Assembly (NCBI RefSeq): GCF_032818155.1
Contig: NZ_CP102589.1
Coordinates: forward strand, 1,846,001-1,910,000
Length of the DNA: 64,000 nt
Source: Niallia taxi
GTDB lineage: Bacteria > Bacillota > Bacilli > Bacillales > Cytobacillaceae
Reading direction: 5' to 3'
Positions 17,912-27,992 of this stretch are shown here, one piece after another; the stretch's first letter is position 1, and each line of letters begins with the position of its first letter. The notes beneath the pieces were generated by a model. The model saw nothing but the letters and a program-made list of their open reading frames with translations, made no database searches and was not told where the DNA came from. A program made the translations under genes and the position numbers.

Positions 17912-18961
17912 ATGGGTAATCAAACAAAAGTCGCAATGATCGGAGCTGGAAGCTGGGGAACAGCACTTGCACTTGTACTTGCTGACAATGGACACACTGT
18001 GCATCTTTGGGGGAAAAACGAGCAGGATATTGAAGAAATAAATAAAAACCATATTAACAAAAGATATCTTCCGGAAATTAAGCTTTCAGAAAACATCATT
18101 GGATTTACTTCCATGCAAGAAGCATTACAGGATGTCCATTTTATCGTCATGTCTGTGCCGACAAAAGCGATGCGTGAAGTAATGCAGCAAATGATTCCTT
18201 ATTTGGATGAGCCGAAAACATTTATTCATGTTAGTAAAGGGATCGAGCCAGGCACGCTACTGCGTATATCTGAAATTATGGAAGAAGAAATACCGGCACA
18301 ACTATTGAAAAGTATTGTCGTGTTGTCAGGACCAAGCCATGCAGAAGAAGTGAGCTTGCGCCATTTGACAACAGTTACCGTATCTTCAAAAAATATGGAA
18401 GAAGCAGAAAAGGTTCAAGATCTATTCATTAATTCTAAATTCAGAGTTTACACAAATCCAGATATAGTCGGAGTTGAGATTGGCGGAGCGTTGAAAAATA
18501 TCATCGCTGTTTGTGCCGGTATAACAGATGGCTTAGGGTTTGGAGATAATGCAAAAGCGGCTCTTATCACAAGAGGGCTTGCTGAAATGGCAAGATTAGG
18601 AACGAAAATGGGTGCTAATCCCTTGACGTTCTCAGGCTTAACTGGGATTGGTGATTTAATCGTGACATGTACAAGCGTCCATTCACGCAACTGGAGAGCC
18701 GGAAATCTGCTTGGAAAAGGCTGCCCGCTAGAAGAAGTCCTTGAGAACATGGGAATGGTCGTAGAGGGCATCAGAACGACGAAAGCAGGACATCAGCTTT
18801 CTGTTAAATACGGAATTGAGATGCCGATAACAAATGCCTTATACGATGTGCTGTTTAACGGGAAGAATGCAAGGGATGTCGTTGAAGGCTTAATGACAAG
18901 AGACAAAACGCATGAGATGGAAGATCTTGTGAATATTCTTGCTTCCCAGTATACGGAATAA
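17912..18961 (+). CDS. gpsA: NAD(P)-dependent glycerol-3-phosphate dehydrogenase
   Basis: A 349-residue enzyme making sn-glycerol-3-phosphate for phospholipids. The Rossmann motif is [18 protein letters not shown]; the catalytic region is [23 protein letters not shown], with [17 protein letters not shown] 17912 is preferred over GTG 17903, because the AGAGGTGG ribosome binding site covers that GTG. It follows der by 14 bp and is likely in one operon with it. Confidence 0.96.
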   Translation: MGNQTKVAMIGAGSWGTALALVLADNGHTVHLWGKNEQDIEEINKNHINKRYLPEIKLSENIIGFTSMQEALQDVHFIVMSVPTKAMREVMQQMIPYLDEPKTFIHVSKGIEPGTLLRISEIMEEEIPAQLLKSIVVLSGPSHAEEVSLRHLTTVTVSSKNMEEAEKVQDLFINSKFRVYTNPDIVGVEIGGALKNIIAVCAGITDGLGFGDNAKAALITRGLAEMARLGTKMGANPLTFSGLTGIGDLIVTCTSVHSRNWRAGNLLGKGCPLEEVLENMGMVVEGIRTTKAGHQLSVKYGIEMPITNALYDVLFNGKNARDVVEGLMTRDKTHEMEDLVNILASQYTE

Positions 18962-19108
18962 TCATCATCTTTTCTAACATTTTGGTTTTTGTTTTTTAGA
19001 AAATGTTACATTACTTTAGGCATTTTCATGATACGAAATATATATTTATGCATACAATGCCTTGAAGCAACCTGGTGGAATGAACAGGTGATGGGCAATA
19101 TAGTCATT

Positions 19109-19151
19109 AAATCAAAGTAAAGGTTCCCCTGCTTTTACTTTGATTTTTTTT
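19109..19151 (+). terminator. Terminator in the gpsA-spoIVA gap
   Basis: 13-bp stem AAATCAAAGTAAA / TTTACTTTGATTT with T-run. It is 150 bp after gpsA, so it may end either the gpsA transcript or an independent short RNA. Confidence 0.85.
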
Positions 19152-19218
19152 GAGAAGAAAAATTAGCTGTTTAATTGGTGTACACAAGCAAAATTAAATA
19201 ATTTTTTCGAAAACTGTC

Positions 19219-19269
19219 ATAACCCTTTTTTTTCATGTGTATACATGATTTAGAAGGGTTATTTTTTTT
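19219..19269 (+). terminator. Second terminator in the gpsA-spoIVA gap
   Basis: Stem ATAACCCTT / AAGGGTTAT enclosing an inner hairpin TCATGT-GTAT-ACATGA, followed by eight Ts. Confidence 0.8.
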
Positions 19270-19279
19270 GGCGTGAATA

Positions 19280-19324
19280 AAACCCTAAAAGAAAACTTCA
19301 CTAGTAGCATTTCTTTTAAGGTTT
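19280..19324. repeat. 15-bp inverted repeat upstream of spoIVA
   Basis: AAACCCTAAAAGAAA and TTTCTTTTAAGGTTT pair at 14 of 15 positions with a 15-nt loop. There is no T-run, so it is not an obvious terminator. Confidence 0.7.
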
Positions 19325-19442
19325 GCGATAAAGTCCGCTATTTTCCTGTGTTTGTGCTAGTTAAGAGAATGGTTTAAAAGAAATTAAGGCTGTTGATTTA
19401 CAAGTTGCCTAGCAAAAAAAAAGGGGGAATTTTTAAAAGTAG

Positions 19443-19472
19443 TCATAATGAGATAGGACAACATCATAAATA
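19443..19472 (+). promoter_or_regulatory. Candidate sigma-E promoter of spoIVA
   Basis: TCATAAT (6/7 to KMATATT), 15-bp spacer, CATAAATA (6/8 to CATACANT), about 70 bp upstream of the spoIVA start. spoIVA is sigma-E controlled in B. subtilis. Confidence 0.45.
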
Positions 19473-19542
19473 TATAATGTCTAAATGTATTATATGGATT
19501 TTTGTTAATCTCTACACTAGGGAGAGTTCAGGAGGGGATCAT

Positions 19543-21021
19543 TTGGAAAAGGTTAATATTTTTAAGGATATTGCCGAGAGAACTGGCGGTGATATTTACT
19601 TAGGTGTAGTAGGTGCTGTTCGTACAGGCAAGTCTACTTTCATAAAGAAGTTTATGGAATTGGTCGTGATTCCTAATATGGATAATGAAGGAGATCGTGC
19701 AAGGACGAAGGATGAGTTACCTCAGAGCGCTGCAGGCAAAACAATCATGACGACTGAGCCAAAATTTGTTCCTAACCAAGCAGCATCCGTTACTGTAGAC
19801 GAAGGATTGGATGTAAATATCCGATTAGTTGATTGTGTCGGCTACACAGTTCCAGGTGCACAAGGGTATGAGGATGAAAATGGACCTCGAATGATTAATA
19901 CTCCATGGTATGAAGAGCCGATTCCATTTCATGAGGCGGCTGAAATTGGTACAAGAAAGGTTATACAAGAGCACAGCACAATCGGTGTTGTCATTACAAC
20001 AGATGGGACGATTGGGGATATTCCAAGAAGTAATTACTTAGAAGCAGAAAATCGGGTTATTGAAGAGCTGAAAGAGGTTGGTAAGCCTTTTATTATGATT
20101 ATCAATAGTGCTCAGCCTTTTCATCCAAACACAGAAAAACTTCGCAATGAGCTGTCTGAAAAATATGATATTCCAGTCATTGCAATGAGTGTTGAAAGCA
20201 TGAGAGAGTCAGACGTTCTTAATGTAATGAGAGAAGCATTATTTGAGTTTCCAGTATTGGAAGTTAACGTAAACTTGCCGAGCTGGGTTATGGTTCTCAG
20301 AGAAAATCACTGGCTTCGTGACAATTATCAAGAGGCAGTGAAAGAAACAGTTAAAGATATTAAGAGACTGCGAGATGTGGATCGTGTTGTTCAGCAATTC
20401 AGTGATTTTGATTTTATTGATAAGGCTGGTCTTGCTGGAATTGAGATGGGGCAAGGTGTGGCGGAAATTGATTTGTTTGCACCAGACGAATTATATGATG
20501 AAATCCTCAAGGAAATTGTTGGGGTGGAAATCAGAGGGAAAGACCATTTGCTTGAGTTAATGCAGGATTTTGCCCACGCAAAAACGGAATATGATCAAAT
20601 TTCAGATGCATTGAAAATGGTGAAGCAAACAGGCTACGGTATCGCCGCACCATCCCTTGTGGATATGAGCCTAGATGAGCCAGAAATCATTCGCCAAGGC
20701 TCTAGATTTGGTGTAAGACTTAAGGCTGTTGCTCCATCCATCCACATGATAAAAGTTGATGTAGAATCCGAATTTGCACCAATTATCGGTTCTGAAAAAC
20801 AGAGTGAAGAACTTGTCAGATACTTGATGCAGGATTTTGAGGATGATCCACTATCTATTTGGAATTCAGATATTTTCGGCAGAAGCCTTAGCTCCATTGT
20901 AAGAGAAGGAATTCAAGCTAAGCTTTCTCTTATGCCAGAAAATGCTCGATACAAACTAAAAGAAACGCTAGAGCGCATCATCAATGAGGGCTCTGGAGGA
21001 CTTATAGCTATCATTTTGTAG
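19543..21021 (+). CDS. spoIVA: Stage IV sporulation protein A, coat-basement ATPase
   Basis: A 492-residue morphogenetic ATPase that polymerises on the forespore surface and anchors the coat. The Walker A motif is GAVRTGKST at residues 24-32, with Lys30 the known ATP-binding lysine. The C-terminus ends GGLIAIIL, the segment needed for localisation. The start is TTG 19543 directly behind AGGAGGGG; the in-frame extension back to 19393 lacks a ribosome binding site and would exceed the usual 492 residues. A terminator follows at once. Confidence 0.97.
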   Translation: MEKVNIFKDIAERTGGDIYLGVVGAVRTGKSTFIKKFMELVVIPNMDNEGDRARTKDELPQSAAGKTIMTTEPKFVPNQAASVTVDEGLDVNIRLVDCVGYTVPGAQGYEDENGPRMINTPWYEEPIPFHEAAEIGTRKVIQEHSTIGVVITTDGTIGDIPRSNYLEAENRVIEELKEVGKPFIMIINSAQPFHPNTEKLRNELSEKYDIPVIAMSVESMRESDVLNVMREALFEFPVLEVNVNLPSWVMVLRENHWLRDNYQEAVKETVKDIKRLRDVDRVVQQFSDFDFIDKAGLAGIEMGQGVAEIDLFAPDELYDEILKEIVGVEIRGKDHLLELMQDFAHAKTEYDQISDALKMVKQTGYGIAAPSLVDMSLDEPEIIRQGSRFGVRLKAVAPSIHMIKVDVESEFAPIIGSEKQSEELVRYLMQDFEDDPLSIWNSDIFGRSLSSIVREGIQAKLSLMPENARYKLKETLERIINEGSGGLIAIIL

Positions 21022-21052
21022 GAAACTCTCTATTGGGAGTTTCTTTTTTTTT
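21022..21052 (+). terminator. Terminator after spoIVA
   Basis: Stem GAAACTCTC / GGGAGTTTC with TATT loop and a run of Ts. Confidence 0.92.
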
Positions 21053-21430
21053 ATTTTAAAATGATCAGCTATGAGATACGTGTAGAATTACGTAGGGGCC
21101 ATTGTTACTATGGGTTTTGGCCGACTGTAAAATTGTGGTTTCCTTATTACACTTTTATATCAATTACTGAAAAGATTGCTATCATTATATAAAATTTCTT
21201 GATAAGCTCAAACGATTATGATAATCTTTTAAAGGAATCAGCGTCATTACAGCGATTAAAGCATTATGATGTTTCTTATTAATGCTTGTCATGTTAGAAG
21301 TAGCATCATTTTAAACAATGGTGTGAACGAGGAGAAAATATTCTTAATGACGTATAAAATTCCGATAAATTGTTTACAAATAATGATATGAAACGATTTT
21401 TTAGGATTTATTTGAAACATTTGGGAGGAG
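21053..21430. other. Non-coding leader region before hbs
   Basis: About 380 bp, very AT-rich, without a supported gene. It presumably carries the hbs promoter(s): TTGATA at about 21201 is followed by poorly matching -10 sequences, so I do not call one. No riboswitch is recognised. Confidence 0.5.
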
Positions 21431-21439
21431 GTGAAAGGC

Positions 21440-21712
21440 ATGAACAAGACAGAATTGATTAACGCGGTTGCAGAAGCAAGCGAATTATCAAAAAAAGACG
21501 CTACTAAAGCAGTTGATGCTGTTTTTGATACAATCTTGAATGCTTTAAAAGATGGTGATAAAGTACAACTTATCGGTTTTGGTAACTTTGAGGTTCGTGA
21601 GCGTGCAGCACGTAAAGGACGTAACCCTCAAACTGGTGAAGAAATCGAAATTGCAGCAAGCAAAGTTCCTGCTTTTAAACCAGGTAAAGCACTTAAAGAC
21701 GCAGTGAAGTAA
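21440..21712 (+). CDS. hbs: DNA-binding protein HU
   Basis: A 90-residue histone-like protein ([20 protein letters not shown]). The DNA-clasping arm [21 protein letters not shown] is characteristic of HU (full arm at residues 46-66). It binds and bends DNA non-specifically and is essential in B. subtilis. ATG 21440 follows GGAGGAGGTGAAAGGC; the GTG at 21431 lies within that ribosome-binding stretch. It is followed by a perfect terminator. Confidence 0.98.
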   Translation: MNKTELINAVAEASELSKKDATKAVDAVFDTILNALKDGDKVQLIGFGNFEVRERAARKGRNPQTGEEIEIAASKVPAFKPGKALKDAVK

Positions 21713-21740
21713 TCTACATACATTGCATATTATTTCTCTA

Positions 21741-21768
21741 AAAACCGCGAATTACTCGCGGTTTTTTT
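21741..21768 (+). terminator. Terminator after hbs
   Basis: Perfect 10-bp stem AAAACCGCGA / TCGCGGTTTT with ATTAC loop and T-run. Confidence 0.95.
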
Positions 21769-21943
21769 GCTTTTTTTTTAACAGAATGGCATAAGTAGCA
21801 GCTGGCATTATTCTAGGATTTACAGAAGGTGTTGGATGTAAATGGATGATAAAAGAATTAGCAGCCATTCGTGGTGTTAGTTGTTTTTATATGCTAATAT
21901 GGTTAAAGGAAATTGGATTGATAGCTTTAGGAGGAAAAAAAGA

Positions 21944-22507
21944 ATGTCGAATGTTGATTTGGCCAAGATAGAAGATGCGGTAAAACAAATTTTGGAAGCA
22001 ATAGGGGAAGATCCTGAAAGAGAAGGATTGCTGGATACCCCGAAAAGGGTTGCCAAAATGTATAGTGACATATTCTCGGGATTAAATGAGGATCCGAGAG
22101 AATATTTCCATACGATTTTCGGTGAAGAACATGAGGAGCTAGTGCTTGTAAAAGACATTCCGCTGTACAGCATGTGTGAACACCATCTCGTTCCGTTTTA
22201 TGGAGTGGCTCATGTGGCATATATTCCTAGAAACGGCAAAGTAACGGGCTTGAGTAAATTAGCAAGAGCTGTCGAGGCTGTAGCAAAACGTCCACAGCTT
22301 CAAGAACGCATTACATCAACTGTGGCTGATGCCATTATAGAAATGCTTGACCCTCATGGTGTTATGGTTGTCATTGAAGCAGAGCATATGTGCATGACAA
22401 TGCGAGGAGTAAACAAGCCTGGTGCGAAGACGGTAACTACCGCAGTGCGCGGAAGATACGCGGAAAATGCAGAAGCGCGCGCAGAAGTGCTTACTTTAAT
22501 AAAATAA
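21944..22507 (+). CDS. folE: GTP cyclohydrolase I (MtrA)
   Basis: A 187-residue enzyme that opens GTP to 7,8-dihydroneopterin triphosphate, first step of folate synthesis. The zinc-binding and active-site segments [10 protein letters not shown] and [12 protein letters not shown] are present. ATG 21944 follows TAGGAGG; the open frame back to 21881 has no such site. In B. subtilis this gene (mtrA) is followed by mtrB encoding TRAP; here only 133 bp separate folE from hepS and no mtrB fits. Confidence 0.96.
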   Translation: MSNVDLAKIEDAVKQILEAIGEDPEREGLLDTPKRVAKMYSDIFSGLNEDPREYFHTIFGEEHEELVLVKDIPLYSMCEHHLVPFYGVAHVAYIPRNGKVTGLSKLARAVEAVAKRPQLQERITSTVADAIIEMLDPHGVMVVIEAEHMCMTMRGVNKPGAKTVTTAVRGRYAENAEARAEVLTLIK

Positions 22508-22550
22508 GACATGCCTATAGGCCTTTTTAAGTGGTGTTGTCAGGTGTTTA

Positions 22551-22559
22551 TGCTATAAT
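22551..22559 (+). promoter_or_regulatory. Candidate extended -10 promoter of the hepS operon
   Basis: TGCTATAAT, a perfect extended -10 (TGnTATAAT), 82 bp before hepS. No good -35 is present at normal spacing. Confidence 0.45.
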
Positions 22560-22640
22560 AATCTAGACTTTATACAAATATAATGACGATTGTGTTAAAA
22601 AAGATACAAAGAGAAATTTTGGGGGAACAAGGGTGATATT

Positions 22641-23432
22641 ATGATGTTATTTCAAGAAATGGTGGAAATGGTGCGTGAAGAGGTTTTGCAAAAGATTGCT
22701 CATCCTTATCTTTTTAAGCATATAGACAACCCGGTAATTGATGAAGACAAGCTTTTGTTAACCGTATTTCTGTTAAAGCAGGCTGACTTAAACGACAGTC
22801 AGGTCATCACATATGCCACAACGAAGATGCTTATTCAAATTGCCCTTGATACCCATGAACTTGTAACAAATGACAGCGTTCATAAAGGAATAGAAAAGAA
22901 CAGGCAGTTGACAATATTGGCAGGTGATTTTTACAGTGGCCAGTATTACAAGCTGTTGGCAGACCTGGAAGATTATGAAATGATAAAAGTATTCGCTGAA
23001 GCGATTAAAGAAGTGAATGAGAATAAAATGATCATTTATCAGCAGGCGTTTGCTGGACTGTCTGAAATGAGAGAGGCAATCGTAGCTGTGGAATTTTCCA
23101 TCCTGGAAAAATTGATCGACCGTTTCCGCTTGGATAACTGGAAAAACTTTGCGCTGTCATTTCTATTTCTGAACAGAATGCTGCAAGACAGGAATACATA
23201 TAATTTGACTGGTAATTCATTTTTATTCAACAGGCTGACTAATCATAGTGAAGAGCTCGCCCGTCTCGCAGAGGATAATAAATATCTTTTGTTCGAACCG
23301 TTTATTCAAGAGGCAGCTGACATGCTCACAGAAGCACTAACGAGCTCTAAAAATGTCGAAGCCAGCATTACAGCAAGGACATCAGCAATATTGGATAAAA
23401 TAAAACAACAAATGTATGTGGAAGAAGGGTAA
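22641..23432 (+). CDS. hepS: Heptaprenyl diphosphate synthase component I
   Basis: A 263-residue helical protein lacking the Asp-rich motifs of prenyltransferases, as expected for the small regulatory subunit (HepS/HepA). It works with HepT to make the C35 side chain of menaquinone-7. It sits immediately before menG and hepT, the canonical order. Sequence conservation in this family is low, so the assignment relies on position plus length. Confidence 0.88.
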   Translation: MMLFQEMVEMVREEVLQKIAHPYLFKHIDNPVIDEDKLLLTVFLLKQADLNDSQVITYATTKMLIQIALDTHELVTNDSVHKGIEKNRQLTILAGDFYSGQYYKLLADLEDYEMIKVFAEAIKEVNENKMIIYQQAFAGLSEMREAIVAVEFSILEKLIDRFRLDNWKNFALSFLFLNRMLQDRNTYNLTGNSFLFNRLTNHSEELARLAEDNKYLLFEPFIQEAADMLTEALTSSKNVEASITARTSAILDKIKQQMYVEEG

Positions 23433-23438
23433 GAGGCA

Positions 23439-24146
23439 ATGCGGGAGCACCAATCAAAAGAAGAAAAAGTGCACCATGTATTCGAAAAAATATATGGCAA
23501 TTATGACAAGATGAATACGGTGATAAGCTTTCAACAGCATAAAATTTGGCGCAAAGACACAATGAAAAAGATGAATGTCACAAAAGGTGCTAAAGCTTTG
23601 GATGTATGCTGTGGTACTGCCGACTGGACAATCAGTCTTGCAGATGCTGTTGGGCCGACTGGTGAAGTCAAAGGGCTTGATTTCAGCGAGAATATGCTGA
23701 GCATTGGGAAAGAAAAAACCAAGGGCTACAGCAATATTGAATTGATACATGGGAATGCAATGGAACTTCCGTTTCCAGATGACAGCTTCGATTTTGTGAC
23801 AATCGGATTTGGCTTGCGAAATGTGCCAGACTATTTGCAAGTTCTTAAGGAAATGAAAAGAGTAGTGAAACCAGGAGGAAAGGTTGTCTGTCTGGAAACA
23901 TCGCAGCCTACAATGCCTGTTTTTAAGCAAGGCTATTACGTTTATTTTCGCTTCATCATGCCGATGTTCGGAAAGCTTTTTGCCAAAAGCTTTAAGGAAT
24001 ACTCATGGCTGCAGGAATCGGCACGGGATTTTCCCGGCATGAAGGAACTTGCTTCTCTGTTTGAAAAGGCAGGCTTGTCAAATGTGACGTTTAAACCATA
24101 CAGCGGTGGTGTAGCTGCTGTGCATATTGGCTTTAAAGAAAAATAA
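23439..24146 (+). CDS. menG: Demethylmenaquinone methyltransferase (MenG/UbiE)
   Basis: A 235-residue class I SAM methyltransferase performing the last step of menaquinone synthesis. SAM motif I is [16 protein letters not shown]; the UbiE signatures are [12 protein letters not shown] and [17 protein letters not shown]. It starts 7 bp after hepS. The B. subtilis name menH has also been used for this gene. Confidence 0.95.
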   Translation: MREHQSKEEKVHHVFEKIYGNYDKMNTVISFQQHKIWRKDTMKKMNVTKGAKALDVCCGTADWTISLADAVGPTGEVKGLDFSENMLSIGKEKTKGYSNIELIHGNAMELPFPDDSFDFVTIGFGLRNVPDYLQVLKEMKRVVKPGGKVVCLETSQPTMPVFKQGYYVYFRFIMPMFGKLFAKSFKEYSWLQESARDFPGMKELASLFEKAGLSNVTFKPYSGGVAAVHIGFKEK

Positions 24147-24192
24147 TGTCTGTATCTATTTTTATGCAGCAGTTAAAGACGGGTGAAGTTTA

Positions 24193-25155
24193 GTGAAATT
24201 AAAAATGATATATTCATTTTTGAATTCGGATTTGGAGATAATTGAAAAAACACTTGAAGAAACAGTGAACGCCAACACTTCCATTTTAAGAGATTCGTCA
24301 CTTCATCTTCTCAAGGCAGGCGGCAAGCGGATTAGGCCAATTTTTGTCCTGCTTGCAGGCCAAATTGGCCAATATGATATTCATGTCATTAAAAAAGCAG
24401 CTGTTGCTCTAGAGCTCATTCACATGGCTTCCCTTGTTCATGATGATGTTATTGATGACTCAGACCTGCGCAGGGGCCAGCCGACGATTAAAGCAAAATG
24501 GGATAATAAAGTTGCCATGTATACAGGCGACTATATCTTTGCTAAATCACTTGAAATAATGAGTGAGCTAAAGAAGCCTGCTGCACATAAGGTGCTGGCT
24601 GATACGATAGTGGAGGTTTGCATAGGAGAAATTCAGCAGATTAAGGACAAATATTACTTTGAACAAAATGTCAGAGATTATTTCCGCCGTATAAAAAGAA
24701 AAACGGCCCTCCTCATTTCAGCTAGTTCTTTAGTAGGTGCAATTGCTTCCGATGTGGAAGAAAAGCATCAGAAAAAACTACATAAGTTTGGATATTACGT
24801 TGGGATGTCCTATCAAATTATTGATGATGTTCTGGATTTTGTTGGTACAGAAGAAGAGCTTGGAAAGCCTGCTGGCGGTGATTTACTGCAAGGTAATATC
24901 ACATTGCCTGTTCTGTATGCAATGGAAGATGAAGGTATTCGTAAAAGGGTGTCCACCGTACACGAAGAGATGAATCGGGAAGATCTTTTAGAAATTATCG
25001 AGCTGATTAAGAGTACAGATGCTATTGACCGTTCGATGAAAATAAGTAACGCTTACCTCCAAAAAGCATTGGATGCAATTGCAGACCTGCCAAAGGGAAG
25101 AAGTAAAACAGCACTTATTAATATTGCGAAATACTTAGGTAAAAGAAAGTTCTAA
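24193..25155 (+). CDS. hepT: Heptaprenyl diphosphate synthase component II (catalytic)
   Basis: A 320-residue trans-polyprenyl diphosphate synthase. The first aspartate motif is DDVIDDSDLRRG (DDxxD), the second is DDVLDFVG, and GGKRIRP is the pyrophosphate-binding region. With HepS it makes all-trans-heptaprenyl diphosphate. The start is GTG 24193 behind GGGTGAAG; the N-terminus aligns with the internal MKFKMAYSF region I recall for the longer B. subtilis protein, so that N-terminal extension is missing here. Confidence 0.94.
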   Translation: MKLKMIYSFLNSDLEIIEKTLEETVNANTSILRDSSLHLLKAGGKRIRPIFVLLAGQIGQYDIHVIKKAAVALELIHMASLVHDDVIDDSDLRRGQPTIKAKWDNKVAMYTGDYIFAKSLEIMSELKKPAAHKVLADTIVEVCIGEIQQIKDKYYFEQNVRDYFRRIKRKTALLISASSLVGAIASDVEEKHQKKLHKFGYYVGMSYQIIDDVLDFVGTEEELGKPAGGDLLQGNITLPVLYAMEDEGIRKRVSTVHEEMNREDLLEIIELIKSTDAIDRSMKISNAYLQKALDAIADLPKGRSKTALINIAKYLGKRKF

Positions 25156-25243
25156 GTTAAGCTTTGCAAAGTACTTCTATGTATGATATCGTTTTCATAA
25201 ATACTAGTTTTTCTTTTTATATTCATACATAGGAGTGAATCAA

Positions 25244-25690
25244 ATGGAGAAGACGTTTTTGATGGTCAAACCGGATGGAGTGCAAAGAAATTTAATCGGC
25301 AAGATTGTGGAGCGCTTTGAAAGTAAAGGATTCCAGCTTGTTGGTGCAAAATTAATGGTCGTGTCGCAAGACCTTGCCAAGCAGCATTACCAAGAGCATG
25401 TGGACAAGCCATTTTTTATGGAGCTCGTTGATTTTATTACATCAGGACCAGTATTCGCGATGGTATGGTCTGGCGAAGATGTAGTGACAAAGGCGAGGGC
25501 CATGATGGGCAAAACGAATCCGTTGGATGCGCCGCCTGGCACAATTCGAGGAGACTTTGGTGTAGTAATGAGAAAAAACGTCATTCATGGCTCTGATAGT
25601 GTGGATAGCGCTGCGAGAGAAATCGGTTTATTCTTTAAGGAAGAAGAATTAGTAGAGTATAATAAGTTAAGCAATACATGGGTCTATTAA
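25244..25690 (+). CDS. ndk: Nucleoside diphosphate kinase
   Basis: A 148-residue enzyme moving the gamma phosphate from NTPs to NDPs. The start [16 protein letters not shown] and the active-site histidine segment [12 protein letters not shown] are diagnostic. ATG 25244 is used, since AGGAGTG sits at 25231-25237 and overlaps the GTG at 25235. Terminated by a large hairpin. Confidence 0.97.
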   Translation: MEKTFLMVKPDGVQRNLIGKIVERFESKGFQLVGAKLMVVSQDLAKQHYQEHVDKPFFMELVDFITSGPVFAMVWSGEDVVTKARAMMGKTNPLDAPPGTIRGDFGVVMRKNVIHGSDSVDSAAREIGLFFKEEELVEYNKLSNTWVY

Positions 25691-25700
25691 TCCAGTAATA

Positions 25701-25767
25701 ACTGTCCTTTAAGGCGAAAGCTTCACATTAACTATTGTGAGGCTAGCTTTAAAGGACAGTTTTTTTA
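25701..25767 (+). terminator. Terminator after ndk
   Basis: 12-bp outer stem ACTGTCCTTTAA / TTAAAGGACAGT around an inner stem-loop, followed by seven Ts. Confidence 0.92.
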
Positions 25768-25857
25768 ATTTCTAACAAGTATGAATGTGGGCACAATCCA
25801 AATAATAGGAATACACGTAATAGACGATATTTGCCTTTCGATTATAAACACACCTAA

Positions 25858-26709
<852 letters not shown>

Positions 26710-26740
26710 AATTTAAGTTTTTTATAGCTTTCAAGGATTT

Positions 26741-26769
26741 TTTACTATTCATATTCGCAAACGTATGAT
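26741..26769 (+). promoter_or_regulatory. Candidate sigma-A promoter of the aro operon
   Basis: TTTACT, 17 bp, TATGAT, 50 bp upstream of aroC. Confidence 0.55.
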
Positions 26770-26819
26770 ATATTGAAACATATTTCCTTTAAAGCGTTGA
26801 AGGGAGAAAGGATTTTGAT

Positions 26820-27992
26820 ATGAGATATTTAACTTCAGGGGAATCACATGGTCCAAAACTAATTACAATTATAGAAGGTCTTCCAGCAGGTATGCCATTA
26901 ACTGCTGAGGATATTAACGAACAGCTTGCTAGAAGACAAAAAGGGCATGGCCGAGGCAGAAGAATGCAGATTGAAACAGATACTGCTGAAATCGGTGGCG
27001 GAATTCGACACGGCCAGACACTTGGCTCACCAGTGTCGCTTATTGTTGAAAATAACGACTGGAAGCACTGGACAAAAGTCATGGGTCAAGGACCGATTGA
27101 TGAAGAGGAATCAAGTGAAATTAAACGGAAGATTTCCCGTCCAAGACCAGGTCATGCTGACTTGAACGGTGCCATTAAGTATGGACACCGCGACATGCGC
27201 AACGTATTAGAAAGATCTTCAGCAAGAGAAACGACAGTTAGGGTTGCCGCAGGTGCAGCAGCAAAGAAATTATTGTCATTATTAGGAATCAAGATTGCTT
27301 CACATGTCTTGGAAATAGGCGGAGTGAAAGCCGACATACAAGAATATCCTTCCATTGATAAAATCATTGAATTAACGGAGCAGTCTCCTGTCAGATGCTT
27401 AGATCCTGTTGCAGAGAAAAAAATGATGCAAGCTATCGATGATGCAAAGACAAATGGAGATTCCATCGGCGGAATTGTAGAGGTTATCGCAGAAGGAATG
27501 CCTGTTGGCGTTGGCAGCTATGTTCATTATGACAGAAAGCTTGATGCGAAGCTTGCAGGTGCGATTATGAGTATTAATGCATTCAAAGGAGTCGAAATTG
27601 GCATTGGCTTTGAAGCGGCAAGCAAGCCTGGAAGCGAAGTACATGATGAAATCATTTGGGACAGCATTCACGGCTACACGCGCAAAACGAATCGCTTAGG
27701 CGGCTTTGAAGGCGGAATGACGACAGGTATGCCTGTTATTGTTAAGGGTGTTATGAAGCCGATTCCGACGCTTTACAAGCCATTAAACAGTGTTGATATT
27801 GAAACGAAGGAACCTTTTGCAGCAAGCATTGAGCGCTCAGACAGCTGTGCTGTTCCTGCAGCAGCAGTTGTTGCAGAAAGTGCTGTTGCATGGGAATTGG
27901 CAAGTGCAATCGTTGATCAGTTTTATTCTGACCGTTTTGAAGGCTTGCTTGAAAATGTGGAAAAGCATCGTCAATATGCGAGGGAATTTTAA
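26820..27992 (+). CDS. aroC: Chorismate synthase
   Basis: A 390-residue FMN-dependent enzyme converting EPSP to chorismate. Signatures are SGESHGP at the start, GHGRGRRM, and [20 protein letters not shown] (residues 120-139). It is the first gene of an aro supra-operon and is named aroF in B. subtilis. Its stop overlaps the aroB ATG (TAATG), so the two are coupled. Confidence 0.96.
   Translation: MRYLTSGESHGPKLITIIEGLPAGMPLTAEDINEQLARRQKGHGRGRRMQIETDTAEIGGGIRHGQTLGSPVSLIVENNDWKHWTKVMGQGPIDEEESSEIKRKISRPRPGHADLNGAIKYGHRDMRNVLERSSARETTVRVAAGAAAKKLLSLLGIKIASHVLEIGGVKADIQEYPSIDKIIELTEQSPVRCLDPVAEKKMMQAIDDAKTNGDSIGGIVEVIAEGMPVGVGSYVHYDRKLDAKLAGAIMSINAFKGVEIGIGFEAASKPGSEVHDEIIWDSIHGYTRKTNRLGGFEGGMTTGMPVIVKGVMKPIPTLYKPLNSVDIETKEPFAASIERSDSCAVPAAAVVAESAVAWELASAIVDQFYSDRFEGLLENVEKHRQYAREF

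Larger units (their letters stand above)
18962..19442. other. Gene-poor region with three strong hairpins before spoIVA
   Basis: No open frame with a ribosome binding site. From left to right: a 9-bp inverted repeat TAACATTTT/AAAATGTTA right after gpsA without a T-run, a nested small stem (19058-19097), a terminator (19109-19151), a second terminator (19219-19269) and a long hairpin (19280-19324). B. subtilis has yphE and yphF here; neither is visible. Confidence 0.6.

Noticed and set aside
19393..19542. N-terminal extension of spoIVA
   Set aside because: No ribosome binding site, contains the putative promoter, and would make the protein 50 residues longer than the usual 492.
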